A program made the translations under genes and the position numbers. From positions 866,463 to 930,462 of the forward strand of contig CAWGTM010000020.1 in assembly GCA_963825445.1 (NCBI GenBank): DNA of 64,000 nucleotides, read 5' to 3'. This document shows, piece by piece, positions 1 to 8,672 of this stretch; positions within the stretch are counted from its first letter, which is position 1, and each line of letters starts with the position of its first letter. Source of the DNA: Actinophytocola sp963825445. Lineage in GTDB: Bacteria; Actinomycetota; Actinomycetes; Mycobacteriales; Pseudonocardiaceae. Under the pieces are notes generated by a model. That model was not told the DNA's origin, did no database searches, and worked only from the letters and a program-made list of their open reading frames with translations.

Positions 1-2
1 CG

Positions 3-668
3 GGGGTGAAGTGGCACGACTTCTTCGCGATCTCCGGTGAGGTCCCGACGGTCGGTGACGTGAACGGCGACGGTCTGGACGACATCATCACGTTCACCCG
101 CAACGCCGCGGCCGACGTGTACGTGGCGCTGTCCAACGGGACGTCGTTCGGGGCGAGCGCGAAGTGGCACGAGTTCTTCGGGATCGCGGGCGAGTACCCG
201 GGGGTGGCCGACGTGAACGGTGACGGCAAGGCCGACATCGTGGTCTTCACCCGCGGCACGCTCGGCGACGTGTACGTGGCGCTGTCCTCGGGCGCGGGCT
301 TCGGCGCGAGCGCGAAGTGGCACGACTGGTTCGCGGTCGGCGGTGAGCTGCCCCGGATCGGTGACTTCAACGGTGACGGCAAGGCGGACATCGCGACGTT
401 CACCACGAACGCGGCGGCCGATGTCTTCGTGGCGCTGTCCTCGGGGACCGCGTTCGCCGGCACCGAGCAGAAGTGGAACGACTTCTTCGGCATCGCGGGC
501 GAGTTCCCCTACACCGGGGACTTCAACGGCGACGGCAAGGACGACGCCATCACGTTCACGCACAACTCGCTGGCCGACGTCTACACGGCGCTCTCGACCG
601 GCGCCGGGTTCGCCGGCGGCGCCAAGTGGCACGACTTCTTCGGACTCGCCGGGGAAACCAGTCTCTGA
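3..668 (+). CDS. FG-GAP/VCBS repeat protein, 5' end outside the window
   Basis: Only the C-terminal 221 residues lie in the window; the reading frame is open from base 3. It is made of about four copies of a 50-residue unit: KWHDFF, then GE.P, then a calcium-loop motif of the D.NGDG..D type, then ADVYVALS.G. This is the FG-GAP/VCBS beta-propeller repeat found in secreted actinomycete enzymes and adhesins. The last unit ends LAGETSL, almost the same as the end of the next gene (LAGETSF), so the two share a recently duplicated C-terminal module. By analogy with the neighbour, the missing N-terminus probably holds a signal peptide and a catalytic domain, but this cannot be seen. Confidence 0.85.
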   Translation, partial: GVKWHDFFAISGEVPTVGDVNGDGLDDIITFTRNAAADVYVALSNGTSFGASAKWHEFFGIAGEYPGVADVNGDGKADIVVFTRGTLGDVYVALSSGAGFGASAKWHDWFAVGGELPRIGDFNGDGKADIATFTTNAAADVFVALSSGTAFAGTEQKWNDFFGIAGEFPYTGDFNGDGKDDAITFTHNSLADVYTALSTGAGFAGGAKWHDFFGLAGETSL

Positions 669-674
669 AACGTT

Positions 675-686
675 GTAATCGATTAC
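675..686. promoter_or_regulatory. Perfect 12-bp palindrome, candidate LacI-family operator
   Basis: GTAATCGATTAC reads the same on both strands and has a central CG, as in many LacI-family operators of actinomycete sugar-utilisation genes. It lies in the 32-bp gap between the two FG-GAP genes, 15 bp before the ATG of the GH43-like gene. No LacI regulator is in the window, so the regulator is unknown. Seen: the palindrome. Inferred: repression by a sugar-responsive protein. Confidence 0.5.
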
Positions 687-700
687 CCGATGGAGCGTTC

Positions 701-2581
701 ATGATCAGGAAGGCACTGGTGTTGATGGTGGCCGCGGTCGCGGTCACCACCACGCTCGGCGCCCCGGCCACAGCCCGGGCAGCACAGCCACAGACCGTCT
801 CGGCGGGCGCGTTCTTCCGCGTGTACGACCCGTCGGTCGGCGAGACACAGCAGTGGTACTACAACGACCACACGATGGTTCGGGACGTGGTGACCGGCAC
901 CTGGCACGTCTACGCCATCACCCACGCCGAACCCGCGAATCCCCTGGACGAGAAGGTCTTCGGCCACGCGACGGCACCGTCACCGACCGGGCCGTGGACG
1001 AAGCGGCCGTTCGCGCTGACCGCCAACCCCGCCCTGGGCGAGAGCCACATCTGGGCGCCGCACGTCATCCACGACAACGGCCGCTACTACATGTTCTACG
1101 CGGCCGGCACTCCCGACCACGCCGCCTACCGGATGCACCTGGCGACGTCCACCGACCTCACCACCTGGACCCGCAGCCCGGCGAACCCGCTGTTCACCGA
1201 CGGGTTCGACGCCCGCGACCCGATGATCACCCGCATCGGCGGCACGTGGGTCATGTACTACACGGCGAACAGCACGCCCACCGGCGGGAACCACCAGGTG
1301 GCCTACCGGACCAGCGGTGACCTGGTGAACTGGAGCGCCAAGCAGGTGGCGTTCAGCCATCCCGCGTCCGGCACGTTCGGCGGGCCGACCGAGTCGCCGT
1401 TCGTCGTGTACCGCGGCGGTTGGTGGTACCTGTTCGTGTGCTGCGACCCCGGTTACAAGGACACCCGCGTGTACCGGAGCCGGGATCCGCTGCGGTTCTC
1501 GGTGAGCGACCTGGCCGGGCGCATCGACGCGCACGCGGCCGAGGTGGTGACCGAACCGAACGGCGCCACGTGGGTGACCGGCGCCGGCTGGGGTCAGGGC
1601 GGTCTACACCTGGCGCCGCTGCGCTTCACGGAGTCGCAGGCGAACGTCTTCACCGGTGCGTCGGCCGACTTCAACGGCGACGGCCGCGACGACATCGTCA
1701 CGTTCACCCACGGTCCGCTGGCCGACGTGTACGTGTCGCTGTCCACCGGCTCGGGTTTCAGTGGCACGTCGGCGAAGTGGCACGACTTCTTCGCGTTGGA
1801 CGGGGAGACGCCGCTGACCGGGGACTTCAACGGGGACGGCCGCGACGACATCGTGACGTTCACGCACGGTTCGCTGGCCGACGTGCACGTGGCGTTGTCG
1901 ACGGGCACGGCGTTCGGCGGGTCGGCCAAGTGGCACGACTACTTCTCGCTGTCCGGGGAGGTCCCGTCGGTGGGCGACGTGAACGGCGACGGTCGTGACG
2001 ACATCATCACGTTCACCCGCGACAGGCTGGCCGACGTCCACGTGGCACTGTCCACGGGAAGCGGTTTCGGTGCTTCGCAGAAGTGGCAAGACTTCTTCGG
2101 CATCGCCGGCGAGTCCCCGGGCGTGGCCGACGTGAACGGCGACGGCCGCGACGACGCCGTCGTGTTCACCCAGGGCGGCCTGGGTGACGTGTACGTCGCA
2201 CTGTCCACAGGGAACGGTTTCGCGGCCAGCGCGAAGTGGCACGACATGATGGCGCCGGGCCTGGAGTCTCCGCGACTGGGCGACTTCACGGGCGACGGCC
2301 GGGCGGACATCGCGGCATTCACGGGCGAGACGACGGGTGACGTGTACGTGGCGGCGTCGACCGGCACCTCGTTCGGGCCGGCCGGCCGTTGGCACGACTT
2401 CTTCGCGCCGGTGGGGGAGTTCCCGTACGTGGGCGACTACAACGCCGACGGGCGCGGCGACATCGTGGCGTTCACCCGGGTCGGGGCCGACGTGTACACC
2501 GCACTGTCCACAGGGAACGGCTTCGGCGCGGGAGTGAAGTGGCACGACTACTTCGGCCTGGCCGGGGAGACCAGCTTCTGA
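701..2581 (+). CDS. Secreted GH43-like glycoside hydrolase with FG-GAP repeats
   Basis: A 626-residue exported protein. The ATG at 701 is chosen because it begins a Sec signal peptide (MIRKALVLMVAAVAV..., Ala-rich cleavage zone near residues 25-29); the frame is open further upstream but lies over the previous gene. Residues about 35-320 look like a five-bladed GH43/GH32-type propeller, with SHIWAPHVI, RYYMFYAAG and the DARDPMI segment expected to carry active-site acids. Residues about 325-626 hold six FG-GAP/VCBS units with D.NGDG..D loops, like the upstream paralogue. It probably trims a plant or microbial polysaccharide outside the cell; the linkage cannot be deduced. The candidate operator at 675-686 lies directly upstream. 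Confidence 0.8.
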   Translation: MIRKALVLMVAAVAVTTTLGAPATARAAQPQTVSAGAFFRVYDPSVGETQQWYYNDHTMVRDVVTGTWHVYAITHAEPANPLDEKVFGHATAPSPTGPWTKRPFALTANPALGESHIWAPHVIHDNGRYYMFYAAGTPDHAAYRMHLATSTDLTTWTRSPANPLFTDGFDARDPMITRIGGTWVMYYTANSTPTGGNHQVAYRTSGDLVNWSAKQVAFSHPASGTFGGPTESPFVVYRGGWWYLFVCCDPGYKDTRVYRSRDPLRFSVSDLAGRIDAHAAEVVTEPNGATWVTGAGWGQGGLHLAPLRFTESQANVFTGASADFNGDGRDDIVTFTHGPLADVYVSLSTGSGFSGTSAKWHDFFALDGETPLTGDFNGDGRDDIVTFTHGSLADVHVALSTGTAFGGSAKWHDYFSLSGEVPSVGDVNGDGRDDIITFTRDRLADVHVALSTGSGFGASQKWQDFFGIAGESPGVADVNGDGRDDAVVFTQGGLGDVYVALSTGNGFAASAKWHDMMAPGLESPRLGDFTGDGRADIAAFTGETTGDVYVAASTGTSFGPAGRWHDFFAPVGEFPYVGDYNADGRGDIVAFTRVGADVYTALSTGNGFGAGVKWHDYFGLAGETSF

Positions 2582-2620
2582 GGTTGACCTCTCGTTTGGT
2601 GGAGGTATGAGACTGGGTCC

Positions 2621-3499
2621 ATGAAGATCGCCATCTCGCTCCCGACCATGCCCGCGCCCGGTGCGAAGCCGATGGACGTGGTGCGGATCGCGCGCCACGT
2701 CGAGCAGCTCGGTCTCGAGTCGGTGTGGGTGCCCGACCTGCAGACGGGCGACGGGAGCGTGCCGTCGCTGGAGGCGATGACCACGATCGCCGCGATCGCC
2801 GGCGCGACCGAGCGGATCGGGCTGGGCTTCGGCACGCTCGTGCTGCCGTTGCGGCCGGTGCCGCTGCTGGCCGCGCAACTCGCCACGCTGCAACACCTGT
2901 CGGGCGACCGGCTGCTGCTCGGAGTCGGCATCGGTGGCTTCCCGGGCACGCCGTTCTGGCAGGCGCTCGGCGTGCCGGGCCGGGAGCGCGGCCGCCGCAC
3001 GGACGAGGCGCTGCGGGTGCTGCCCGGTCTGCTGGCCGGCGAACCGACCACTGTGGACGGTGTGGCGCTGACCCAGCTGCCGGCGGCCACCATGCCGCCG
3101 GTGCTGATCGGCGGCAACTCCGACGCGGCGATCCGGCGCACGGTGGCTCACGGCGACGGGTGGATGCCGTCGTTGATCAGCCCGGAACTGCTGGCCACCC
3201 GGGTGCCCCTACTCGGCCGGCCCCTGCCTGTCACGGTCGGCGGGCACATGTTCGTCGGCTCGGGTTCGGCGGTGGACGCGCAGCGGGCGGAGTTCGTGCG
3301 CCAGCTCGTCGACCTGCACGGCCTGCCGGAGGCGGAGGCGTCGCGGGTCCCGATGCCGGGTGACAGCGCGTCGGCGATCGCCGACCACGTCGCGGCCTAC
3401 GCGGCGGCGGGCGCGGACCGCGTGGGCGTGGGCCCGCACGCGGACACGGAGGACGAGTTCCTGCGCCACTGTGACCTGATCGCCGAGGCCGTGCGCTGA
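2621..3499 (+). CDS. Luciferase-like (F420-dependent type) oxidoreductase
   Basis: 292 residues of the bacterial luciferase-like monooxygenase family, TIM-barrel flavin enzymes that in actinomycetes mostly use F420. The N-terminus MKIAISLPTM, the segment WVPDLQTGDG, and GLGFGTLVLPLRPVPLLAAQ followed by LSGDRLLLGVGIGG are characteristic. The substrate is unknown. A GGAGG lies about 15 bp before the ATG; a nearer ATG at 2607 runs into a stop after five codons, so 2621 is preferred. It is followed 4 bp later by a small membrane protein and may share its transcript. Confidence 0.85.
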   Translation: MKIAISLPTMPAPGAKPMDVVRIARHVEQLGLESVWVPDLQTGDGSVPSLEAMTTIAAIAGATERIGLGFGTLVLPLRPVPLLAAQLATLQHLSGDRLLLGVGIGGFPGTPFWQALGVPGRERGRRTDEALRVLPGLLAGEPTTVDGVALTQLPAATMPPVLIGGNSDAAIRRTVAHGDGWMPSLISPELLATRVPLLGRPLPVTVGGHMFVGSGSAVDAQRAEFVRQLVDLHGLPEAEASRVPMPGDSASAIADHVAAYAAAGADRVGVGPHADTEDEFLRHCDLIAEAVR

Positions 3500-3503
3500 T
3501 CTG

Positions 3504-3866
3504 GTGGCGGTGTGCTTGAGTGTGCCGGTGGATCCGACGCGCCCGACCTCCGTGCAGGTGTCGTTCGTCCTCTGGATCGTGCTCGGCGTGCTGACCATGG
3601 TGGGCCTCCTGGGCATCGCCATCCTGGTGGCCGCGTTCTTCATGCGCGACGGCAGCCGGACCGGGCGGACCGCGCTCACGATCATCGGCGTGGCGCTGGG
3701 CGTGCCCATGCTCCTCGGCCCGGCGGTGCTGCTGGTGGCCAGCGGCGCGGCGTGGGTGTCTTTCCTGATGGTGATCCTCTTCATGCCCGGCGCGGCGTTC
3801 ATCCTCGCGGCGATGCTCATGTGGGGCAAGAAGGCCTCGGCGTACTTCCGCGCAACGCGGTCCTAG
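3504..3866 (+). CDS. Small polytopic membrane protein, unknown function
   Basis: About 112-120 residues depending on the start; in-frame GTG codons occur at 3504, 3510, 3522 and 3528, and I cannot choose firmly. Three hydrophobic segments are visible (VSFVLWIVLGVLTMVGLLGI, TALTIIGVALGVPMLLGPAV, VSFLMVILFMPGAAFILAAM), ending with a basic tail (GKKASAYFRATRS). I do not recognise the family. Its stop overlaps the stop of the convergent AhpD-like gene by 2 bp. Confidence 0.6.
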   Translation: MAVCLSVPVDPTRPTSVQVSFVLWIVLGVLTMVGLLGIAILVAAFFMRDGSRTGRTALTIIGVALGVPMLLGPAVLLVASGAAWVSFLMVILFMPGAAFILAAMLMWGKKASAYFRATRS

Positions 3867-4405
3867 CCGAGGTAGCCCCGCGCGACGATCCGTTCGGCCG
3901 CGCCGAGGTAGAGCGCCGGGTCGTCGGGCGCGAGCGTCCCGAGCCCGTCGACGTAGCGGTTGTACATGCAGAACGCGGCCGCGATGAGCACGGTGTCGTG
4001 GATCTCGAGGTCGGTGGCGTCGTGGTCCCGCGCGGCGGCGATCAGCTCGGGAGTGACCTTGCGCCCGCTGTCCTGCACCGCCCCGGCGATCCGCAGCAGG
4101 GCCCGCATCTTGTCGGACACGGGTGCGTCGTCGAGGTTGGCCTTCACGTGGTCGACGAGATCCGTCCCGCCGTCGAGCTGGATGGCGGCGAACGCGGAGT
4201 GCGACGAGCAGCAGAAGTCGCACTCGTTGAGCCCGGACACGTAGGCGGCGATCAGCTCCCGCTCGCCGGCGGAGAGTGAGTGCGGCGCCCTCAGCAGCAC
4301 CTCGGCCAGCTCGGACAGGGGTTTGCCGGTCTCGGGCCGAAACATCAGCGGCCCGTTGATCCCGGGGAACTCTTCCTCGTCAACACCAAGCTCGATGTGC
4401 GCCAT
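3863..4405 (-). CDS. AhpD-like / carboxymuconolactone decarboxylase family protein
   Basis: 180 residues. The motif NECDFCCSSHSAFA matches the E..C..C..H active site of the AhpD/peroxidase-related family, in which the cysteine pair reduces peroxides or disulfides. The length and the C-terminal helix RYVDGLGTLAPDDP fit the 'peroxidase-related enzyme' branch. It is probably a cytosolic redox enzyme; the substrate is unknown. The gene stands alone, and the broken ATP-grasp/esterase trio lies upstream on the same strand. Confidence 0.85.
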   Translation of the reverse strand: MAHIELGVDEEEFPGINGPLMFRPETGKPLSELAEVLLRAPHSLSAGERELIAAYVSGLNECDFCCSSHSAFAAIQLDGGTDLVDHVKANLDDAPVSDKMRALLRIAGAVQDSGRKVTPELIAAARDHDATDLEIHDTVLIAAAFCMYNRYVDGLGTLAPDDPALYLGAAERIVARGYLG

Positions 4406-4491
4406 ACCTCCGACGTTAGGCGGCGCGACGGCCCAGGTCGATCAGGCAAACGCACAAATCCACCGACAGGTCAGCGATGCTCCAGAACCCC

Positions 4492-5727
4492 TCAGGCGTT
4501 GTCGGTCACCCACAGGCCGATCAGCCCGCGGAAGTGCGCGACGAACCGGTCGTGCTCGGCGGCCGGGTACGTGGACCGCACGGTCGTCCACCAGCAGCTC
4601 GTCGAAGGCGGGCGAGGTGACCCAGTCCCGCACCAGGTCGTCCACCCCGGCCAGTGACGTGGCGCAGAACTCCTGGTAGCGCTCGGTTTCGAAGTAGTCG
4701 TCGGCCAGACTGCCGGTACTCGTCGAGCTTCTCCTCGTAGGACCGGGCGGAGTCGGCGACCTCGAAGTACCGCGACGTGTCCAGGTCCAGCCTGGGACGG
4801 CGGCCGGTGACCGCGCAGAACACCGACCACTTCAGCAACGTCGTGATCGCCCACGGGAAGTAGTAGTGCAGCGACGTGATCGAGATGTCCGGGCAGGCGT
4901 TCGCGTAGTCGATCGGGTGCACGGACGACGCCGATCACCAGGCTCTCGCAGGAGTTGAACTCCCAGCGGAAGAACGCGTTGATCAGCCGGGAGATCGTCA
5001 GCACCTCGTCGCCGGCGGACGGCGGACAGGAAGCCGTGGTCCACGGCGTACCGGTTGTGCATCGGCTCGTCCGGCTGGAACTTCATCACCATGCTGTCCG
5101 GCCCGATGGTCAGCGACCGCGCGAACACGTCGAATCCCTCGACCGACGCCTGCAGGTGCATCAGCATCTCGCCGGACTCGTCGTAGGCCTGGTGCAGCGC
5201 CGCCGGGTCCTTGATCCGGGACACCCCGCGCCACGCGCCACCGTCGTAGGGCTTCATGTACATCGGGTAGCCGACCTGGGCCGCGACCTCGTCCAGGTCG
5301 AACGGCTGGTTGTACTTCGCCGCGGTGTAGGCGTACCGCGCGTTGTCGACCGGGTTCTTGTACGGCACCAGCCAGGTGTCCGGCACCTTCAGTCCCAGCC
5401 GGATCATCGCGCAGTACGCGGCGTGCTTCTCCATGGACTGGAACGTGAACGGGCTGTTCAGCAGGTACACGTCGTCCATCAGCGCGACACTTCTTCAACC
5501 ACTCGCGCGGCACGTAGTACCAGTACGCGAGCCGGTCGATCACCAGGTCGTACCGCGGTTTCGCGCGCAGGTCGAACGGCTCGATGGTGATCCGCTCGGT
5601 GCGCAGCGTGTGCTCCACGCCGCCCGCCGGTGACCGGCCCGAGCCGGCGCACCAGCTCCTCGAACGCGCGCGGCCAGTCCTCCTCGGTTCCCAGCAGCAG
5701 GCCCAGCAGGTGTTCGGTGCGGTCCAC
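4492..5727 (-). pseudogene. ATP-grasp family enzyme, broken by about six frameshifts
   Basis: A GTG at 5727 with an ideal RBS (AATCCTCC on the plus strand at 5731-5738) begins MDRTEHLLGLLLGTEEDWPR. The coding sequence then changes frame near 5622, 5487, 5020, 4928, 4712 and 4580, ending in ...GLIGLWVTDNA. Joined up it is about 410 residues. The segment YNQPFDLDEVAAQVGYPMYM followed by KPYDGGAWRGV is the nucleotide-binding Lys/Gly-loop region of ATP-grasp carboxylate ligases. Each displaced frame still reads as conserved protein with no internal stop, which suggests either recent decay or base-calling errors. It lies downstream of two esterase genes and starts 12 bp after the second. The substrate is not known. 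Confidence 0.7.
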
Positions 5728-5738
5728 GACAATCCTCC

Positions 5739-6469
5739 TCAACAGAACCGGGGCAGGTGATGGGTGAGCTGCGCCCGCCAGGACGGCCAGTCGTGCGGCA
5801 CGTCGTGACCCCACACGTCCAGCTCGCAGCGCAACCCCTTGCCGTGCAACACTGTCCGCGAAACGCTTGCGTCGACCCGAGCGAGCCGGTGGTGTCCTCC
5901 CACTGGCCCTGGCCGACCACCAGCAGCACGGACAGCCGCGACCGCAGCCAGTCGAGGTGGTCACCGTTCAGGTTGGGCACGAAGTCGAACGGGTTGGTGA
6001 AGTACGCGGCGTCGCCGCGCTCGCCCCAGCCGTGCCAGGTGGACGGGTCGTAGTTGCCGGACATGCCGATGGCCAGCGGGAACAGGTCCGCCCGGCGCAG
6101 CGCGAACAGCACCGCGTGGAACGCGCCGAGCGAGCAGCCGACCGTCGCGATCTCCGTGCGCCGCCGCAGTCGGCGTGGATCGACGGCACCACGTTGTCGA
6201 GGATCCACGACTCGTAGACGCCGTGCTGGTGCGCGCGATGCTCCAGCGGCACCGACTTGTTGGACCACGACGCCGCGTCGTGCGAGTCGACGCAGTACAG
6301 CTTCAGCCCGGCCGTCCTCGATCAGCGGCGGGACCGCGTCGATCATGCCGTTGCTCTCGAAGTCCCACGCCCGGCCCTGCTCGGACGGGAACACGAGGAA
6401 CGGCCGGCCGTAGTGGCCGTACGCGATCACCGTGCCGCCGCCGACCTCGAACTGGTCCCGTCGCATCAC
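5739..6469 (-). pseudogene. Alpha/beta-hydrolase-fold esterase, broken by about three frameshifts
   Basis: The gene starts MMRRDQFEVGGGTVIAYGHY and, after frame changes near 6310, 6168 and 5860, ends WRAQLTHHLPRFC with TGA at 5739-5741. The nucleophile elbow G-C-S-L-G is intact in TVGCSLGAFHAV, and NPFDFVPNLNGDHLDWLRSR and the His-containing VWGHDVPHDWPSW complete an esterase-like fold of about 240 residues (enterochelin esterase/antigen-85-like branch). It overlaps the upstream esterase by 4 bp, so the three genes were one operon. Function is inferred from the fold only. Confidence 0.7.
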
Positions 6470-7530
6470 GCCTCCCAGACCGTGCGCAGCAGGTCGGTCA
6501 GCGCGGGGTCGAACGCGTCGCGCCAGCCGACGTAGTTGTGGGCGTCCGGCACCTCGACCAGCCGCGCCGGGTAGCCCTGCCCGGTCAGCGCGTCGCCATC
6601 TGCCGGTTGTTCGCCAGGTTCTCCTCGGCCAGCCCGCAGGTCAGGACGGTGGGCACGGTCCGCGCGGGCGTGGTCCGCCGCGCCGCCGCCACGTACCGGG
6701 TGACCTGCGCGAACCGGCTGAACCGGCCCTTCTCCTGCGGGTCGAGCCGACTGTCGAGAAAGGACGCCGACTGGAGGAACAGCCCGCCGAACAGTCCGGG
6801 CAGCGCGCGTTGCGCGTGCCAGCATGGCGAGCCCGCCGAGGCTCGCGCCCATGCCGACCACCGGCCCGCGCACGGCCGACCGCGTCGCGGCAGACGCCGG
6901 CAGCACCTGGTCGTGCAGCCGCGCCGAGTGCGTCGGGATTGGCCGAGTACTCGTCGTCGCGGTCACCCGGCTGGAGCAGCGCCACCCGGTGCGCGGGCAG
7001 CCCGGCCGGTGTGCGATCATGCGCGGCCGAGTAGCCGGTGAGCCCGGCCAGCCGGTCGTACTCGGGCCCGTCGTGCGCGACGAGCAGCGGCAGCGGCTCG
7101 GTCGGGCGGCGCGGGCGTCCAGCAGACGTGACCCCCGGCGCGACGCTCGGTCGAACGCGCCCTCGCACCCGGTCGCCGGCCAGCCACGCGGGCGCGGTGT
7201 AGTCGGGGAACTCGACCACCGACTTGTCGCCGAACGCGCCGGGCGCGCGCAGCGGGTTGGCCGGGTCGCAGATCTCCTCGAGGTCGCCGGCCGGGTGCCG
7301 CAGCTGGAACTTGTACTCCATCCGCCAGACGGGCGGCCGGGGCAGCCGCAGCTGCCAGGCGCCGTCGACGTGGTCGAAGTCCAGGCCGCCGTGTCGGGCA
7401 GCGAGAGCGCGGGCAACAACCGCATCCCGGCGAGCGTCGGCCCGTCATCCGGCAGCCGGAAGATCACGGAGTCGGCGCTGACCTGGGGTTCCGTCGAAAC
7501 TGTCACGTGGCGTTCACCGTCCCATCTCAA
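6466..7530 (-). pseudogene. Enterochelin-esterase-like hydrolase, broken by at least five frameshifts
   Basis: First gene of the minus-strand trio. The N-terminus (STEPQVSADSVIFRLPDDGP) is followed, in shifted frames, by MEYKFQLRHPAGDLEEICDP (a CBM48/enterochelin-esterase N-domain style segment), EPLPLLVAHDGPEYDRLAGL, GMGASLGGLAML (nucleophile elbow) and, at the end, VEVPDAHNYVGWRDAFDPAL with the catalytic His. Breaks are placed near 7395, 7020, 6935, 6820 and 6597. For example, an extra base follows CTG at 6820, and a base is missing after CAGATGGC near 6597. Joined up it is about 350 residues. As it stands it would not give an active enzyme. Confidence 0.7.
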
Positions 7531-7601
7531 CCAGCCGCCCGGCGAGAGTCAAGGCAGCCTTGCGGACAGAAGGTGTCCACAAGGGTGGTTACGGTCGCCG
7601 T

Positions 7602-8672
7602 ATGACCGAGGTTCTGTACCGGCGCGCGCTGAACCGGGCGACGCTCGCGCGGCAGTTGCTGCTCGACCGGCACGCGCTGCCCGCGCTGGACGCCGTGCAC
7701 CGGCTGGCCGGGCTCAACGCGCAGACCGCCGACGAGCCCTACCTCGGGCTCTGGTCGCGGCTGGTCGACTTCCGGCCGGCCGAACTGGTGGACCTGTTGC
7801 ACGACAGACAGGTCGTGCGGTCCTGTCTCATGCGCTGCACCCAGCACCTGGTGACGGCCGCGGACTTCGCGGTGTTCCGGCCGTTGCTGGCACCCCTGCT
7901 CGCGCGGACGAGACGCAGTGTCTTCGGTCGCCGCACCGACGGGGTCGATCTCGAAGAGTTGGTCGCCCGGACCGAGGAACACCTGCGCGGCCGCACCCTC
8001 ACCCGCCCCGAGCTGGCGCTGCTGCTGGCGGAGCGCTGGCCGAACGCCGAACGCTCGGCACTCGCCTGGTCAGCGCAGTACCTGACGCCGATCGTGCACC
8101 CGCCGCCCGACGGGGTGTGGCGTCGCCGTCGCGGCCGGACGCCGTTCGCGCTGGCGGCCGACTGGCTCGGGGCCCCGGGGGAGGCGGTGCCGTCCGAGCT
8201 GATCCGGCGATACCTGGCGGCCTTCGGGCCGGCGACCGTCCGCGATCTCCACCGGTGGTCGGGCCTGTCCCGCCTGGGCGGGGTGGTGGAGTCGATGGAC
8301 CTGCGGCGGTTCCGCACAGAGGGCGGGGTGGCGTTGTTCGACCTGCCGGACGCACCCCGGCCGGACGCGGACACCCCGGCCCCGGCCCGGCTGCTGCCCG
8401 ACTTCGACAACCTGGCCCTGGCCCACCACGGCCGCACCCGGGTCATGTCCGACGAGTACCGCGCCCGGATCTGTGTGGGTGACGCCGTGGCGGCGACCAT
8501 CCTGGTGGACGGGGTGGTGGTCGGATCCTGGCGGCTGGTCCGCGAACCCGACACCACCACCGTCCACCTGACACTCTTCGCGCCGGTGACCGACGTCGAA
8601 CCGGTGGTGTCGGAGGCGTATCGCCTGCTGGCGTTCGCCGCCCCCGACACCACCCACTCAGTGACTTACTGA
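7602..8672 (+). CDS. AlkZ/YcaQ-like winged-helix DNA-binding protein
   Basis: 356 residues. The family is recognised from RRALNRATLARQLLLDR, the segment GLNAQTADEPYLGLWSR and the C-terminal VDGVVVGSWRLVRE. These are typical of the HTH_42/AlkZ family, in which characterised members are DNA glycosylases that unhook interstrand crosslinks or protect producers from DNA-alkylating antibiotics. The start at 7602 is preferred over an in-frame GTG-rich leader at 7560 because homology begins there. The glycosylase role is by family only; many actinomycete members are uncharacterised. Its end overlaps the convergent GNAT gene. Confidence 0.75.
   Translation: MTEVLYRRALNRATLARQLLLDRHALPALDAVHRLAGLNAQTADEPYLGLWSRLVDFRPAELVDLLHDRQVVRSCLMRCTQHLVTAADFAVFRPLLAPLLARTRRSVFGRRTDGVDLEELVARTEEHLRGRTLTRPELALLLAERWPNAERSALAWSAQYLTPIVHPPPDGVWRRRRGRTPFALAADWLGAPGEAVPSELIRRYLAAFGPATVRDLHRWSGLSRLGGVVESMDLRRFRTEGGVALFDLPDAPRPDADTPAPARLLPDFDNLALAHHGRTRVMSDEYRARICVGDAVAATILVDGVVVGSWRLVREPDTTTVHLTLFAPVTDVEPVVSEAYRLLAFAAPDTTHSVTY

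Noticed and set aside
1604..3151. Long minus-strand frame over the FG-GAP repeats
   Set aside because: It is a shadow of the repeat-rich coding strand and its regularity comes from the repeats.
6824..8482. Plus-strand frame of about 550 codons bridging the broken esterase and the AlkZ-like gene
   Set aside because: It is low-complexity Arg/Ala/Pro sequence, runs antisense and out of frame to recognisable genes, and has no RBS.
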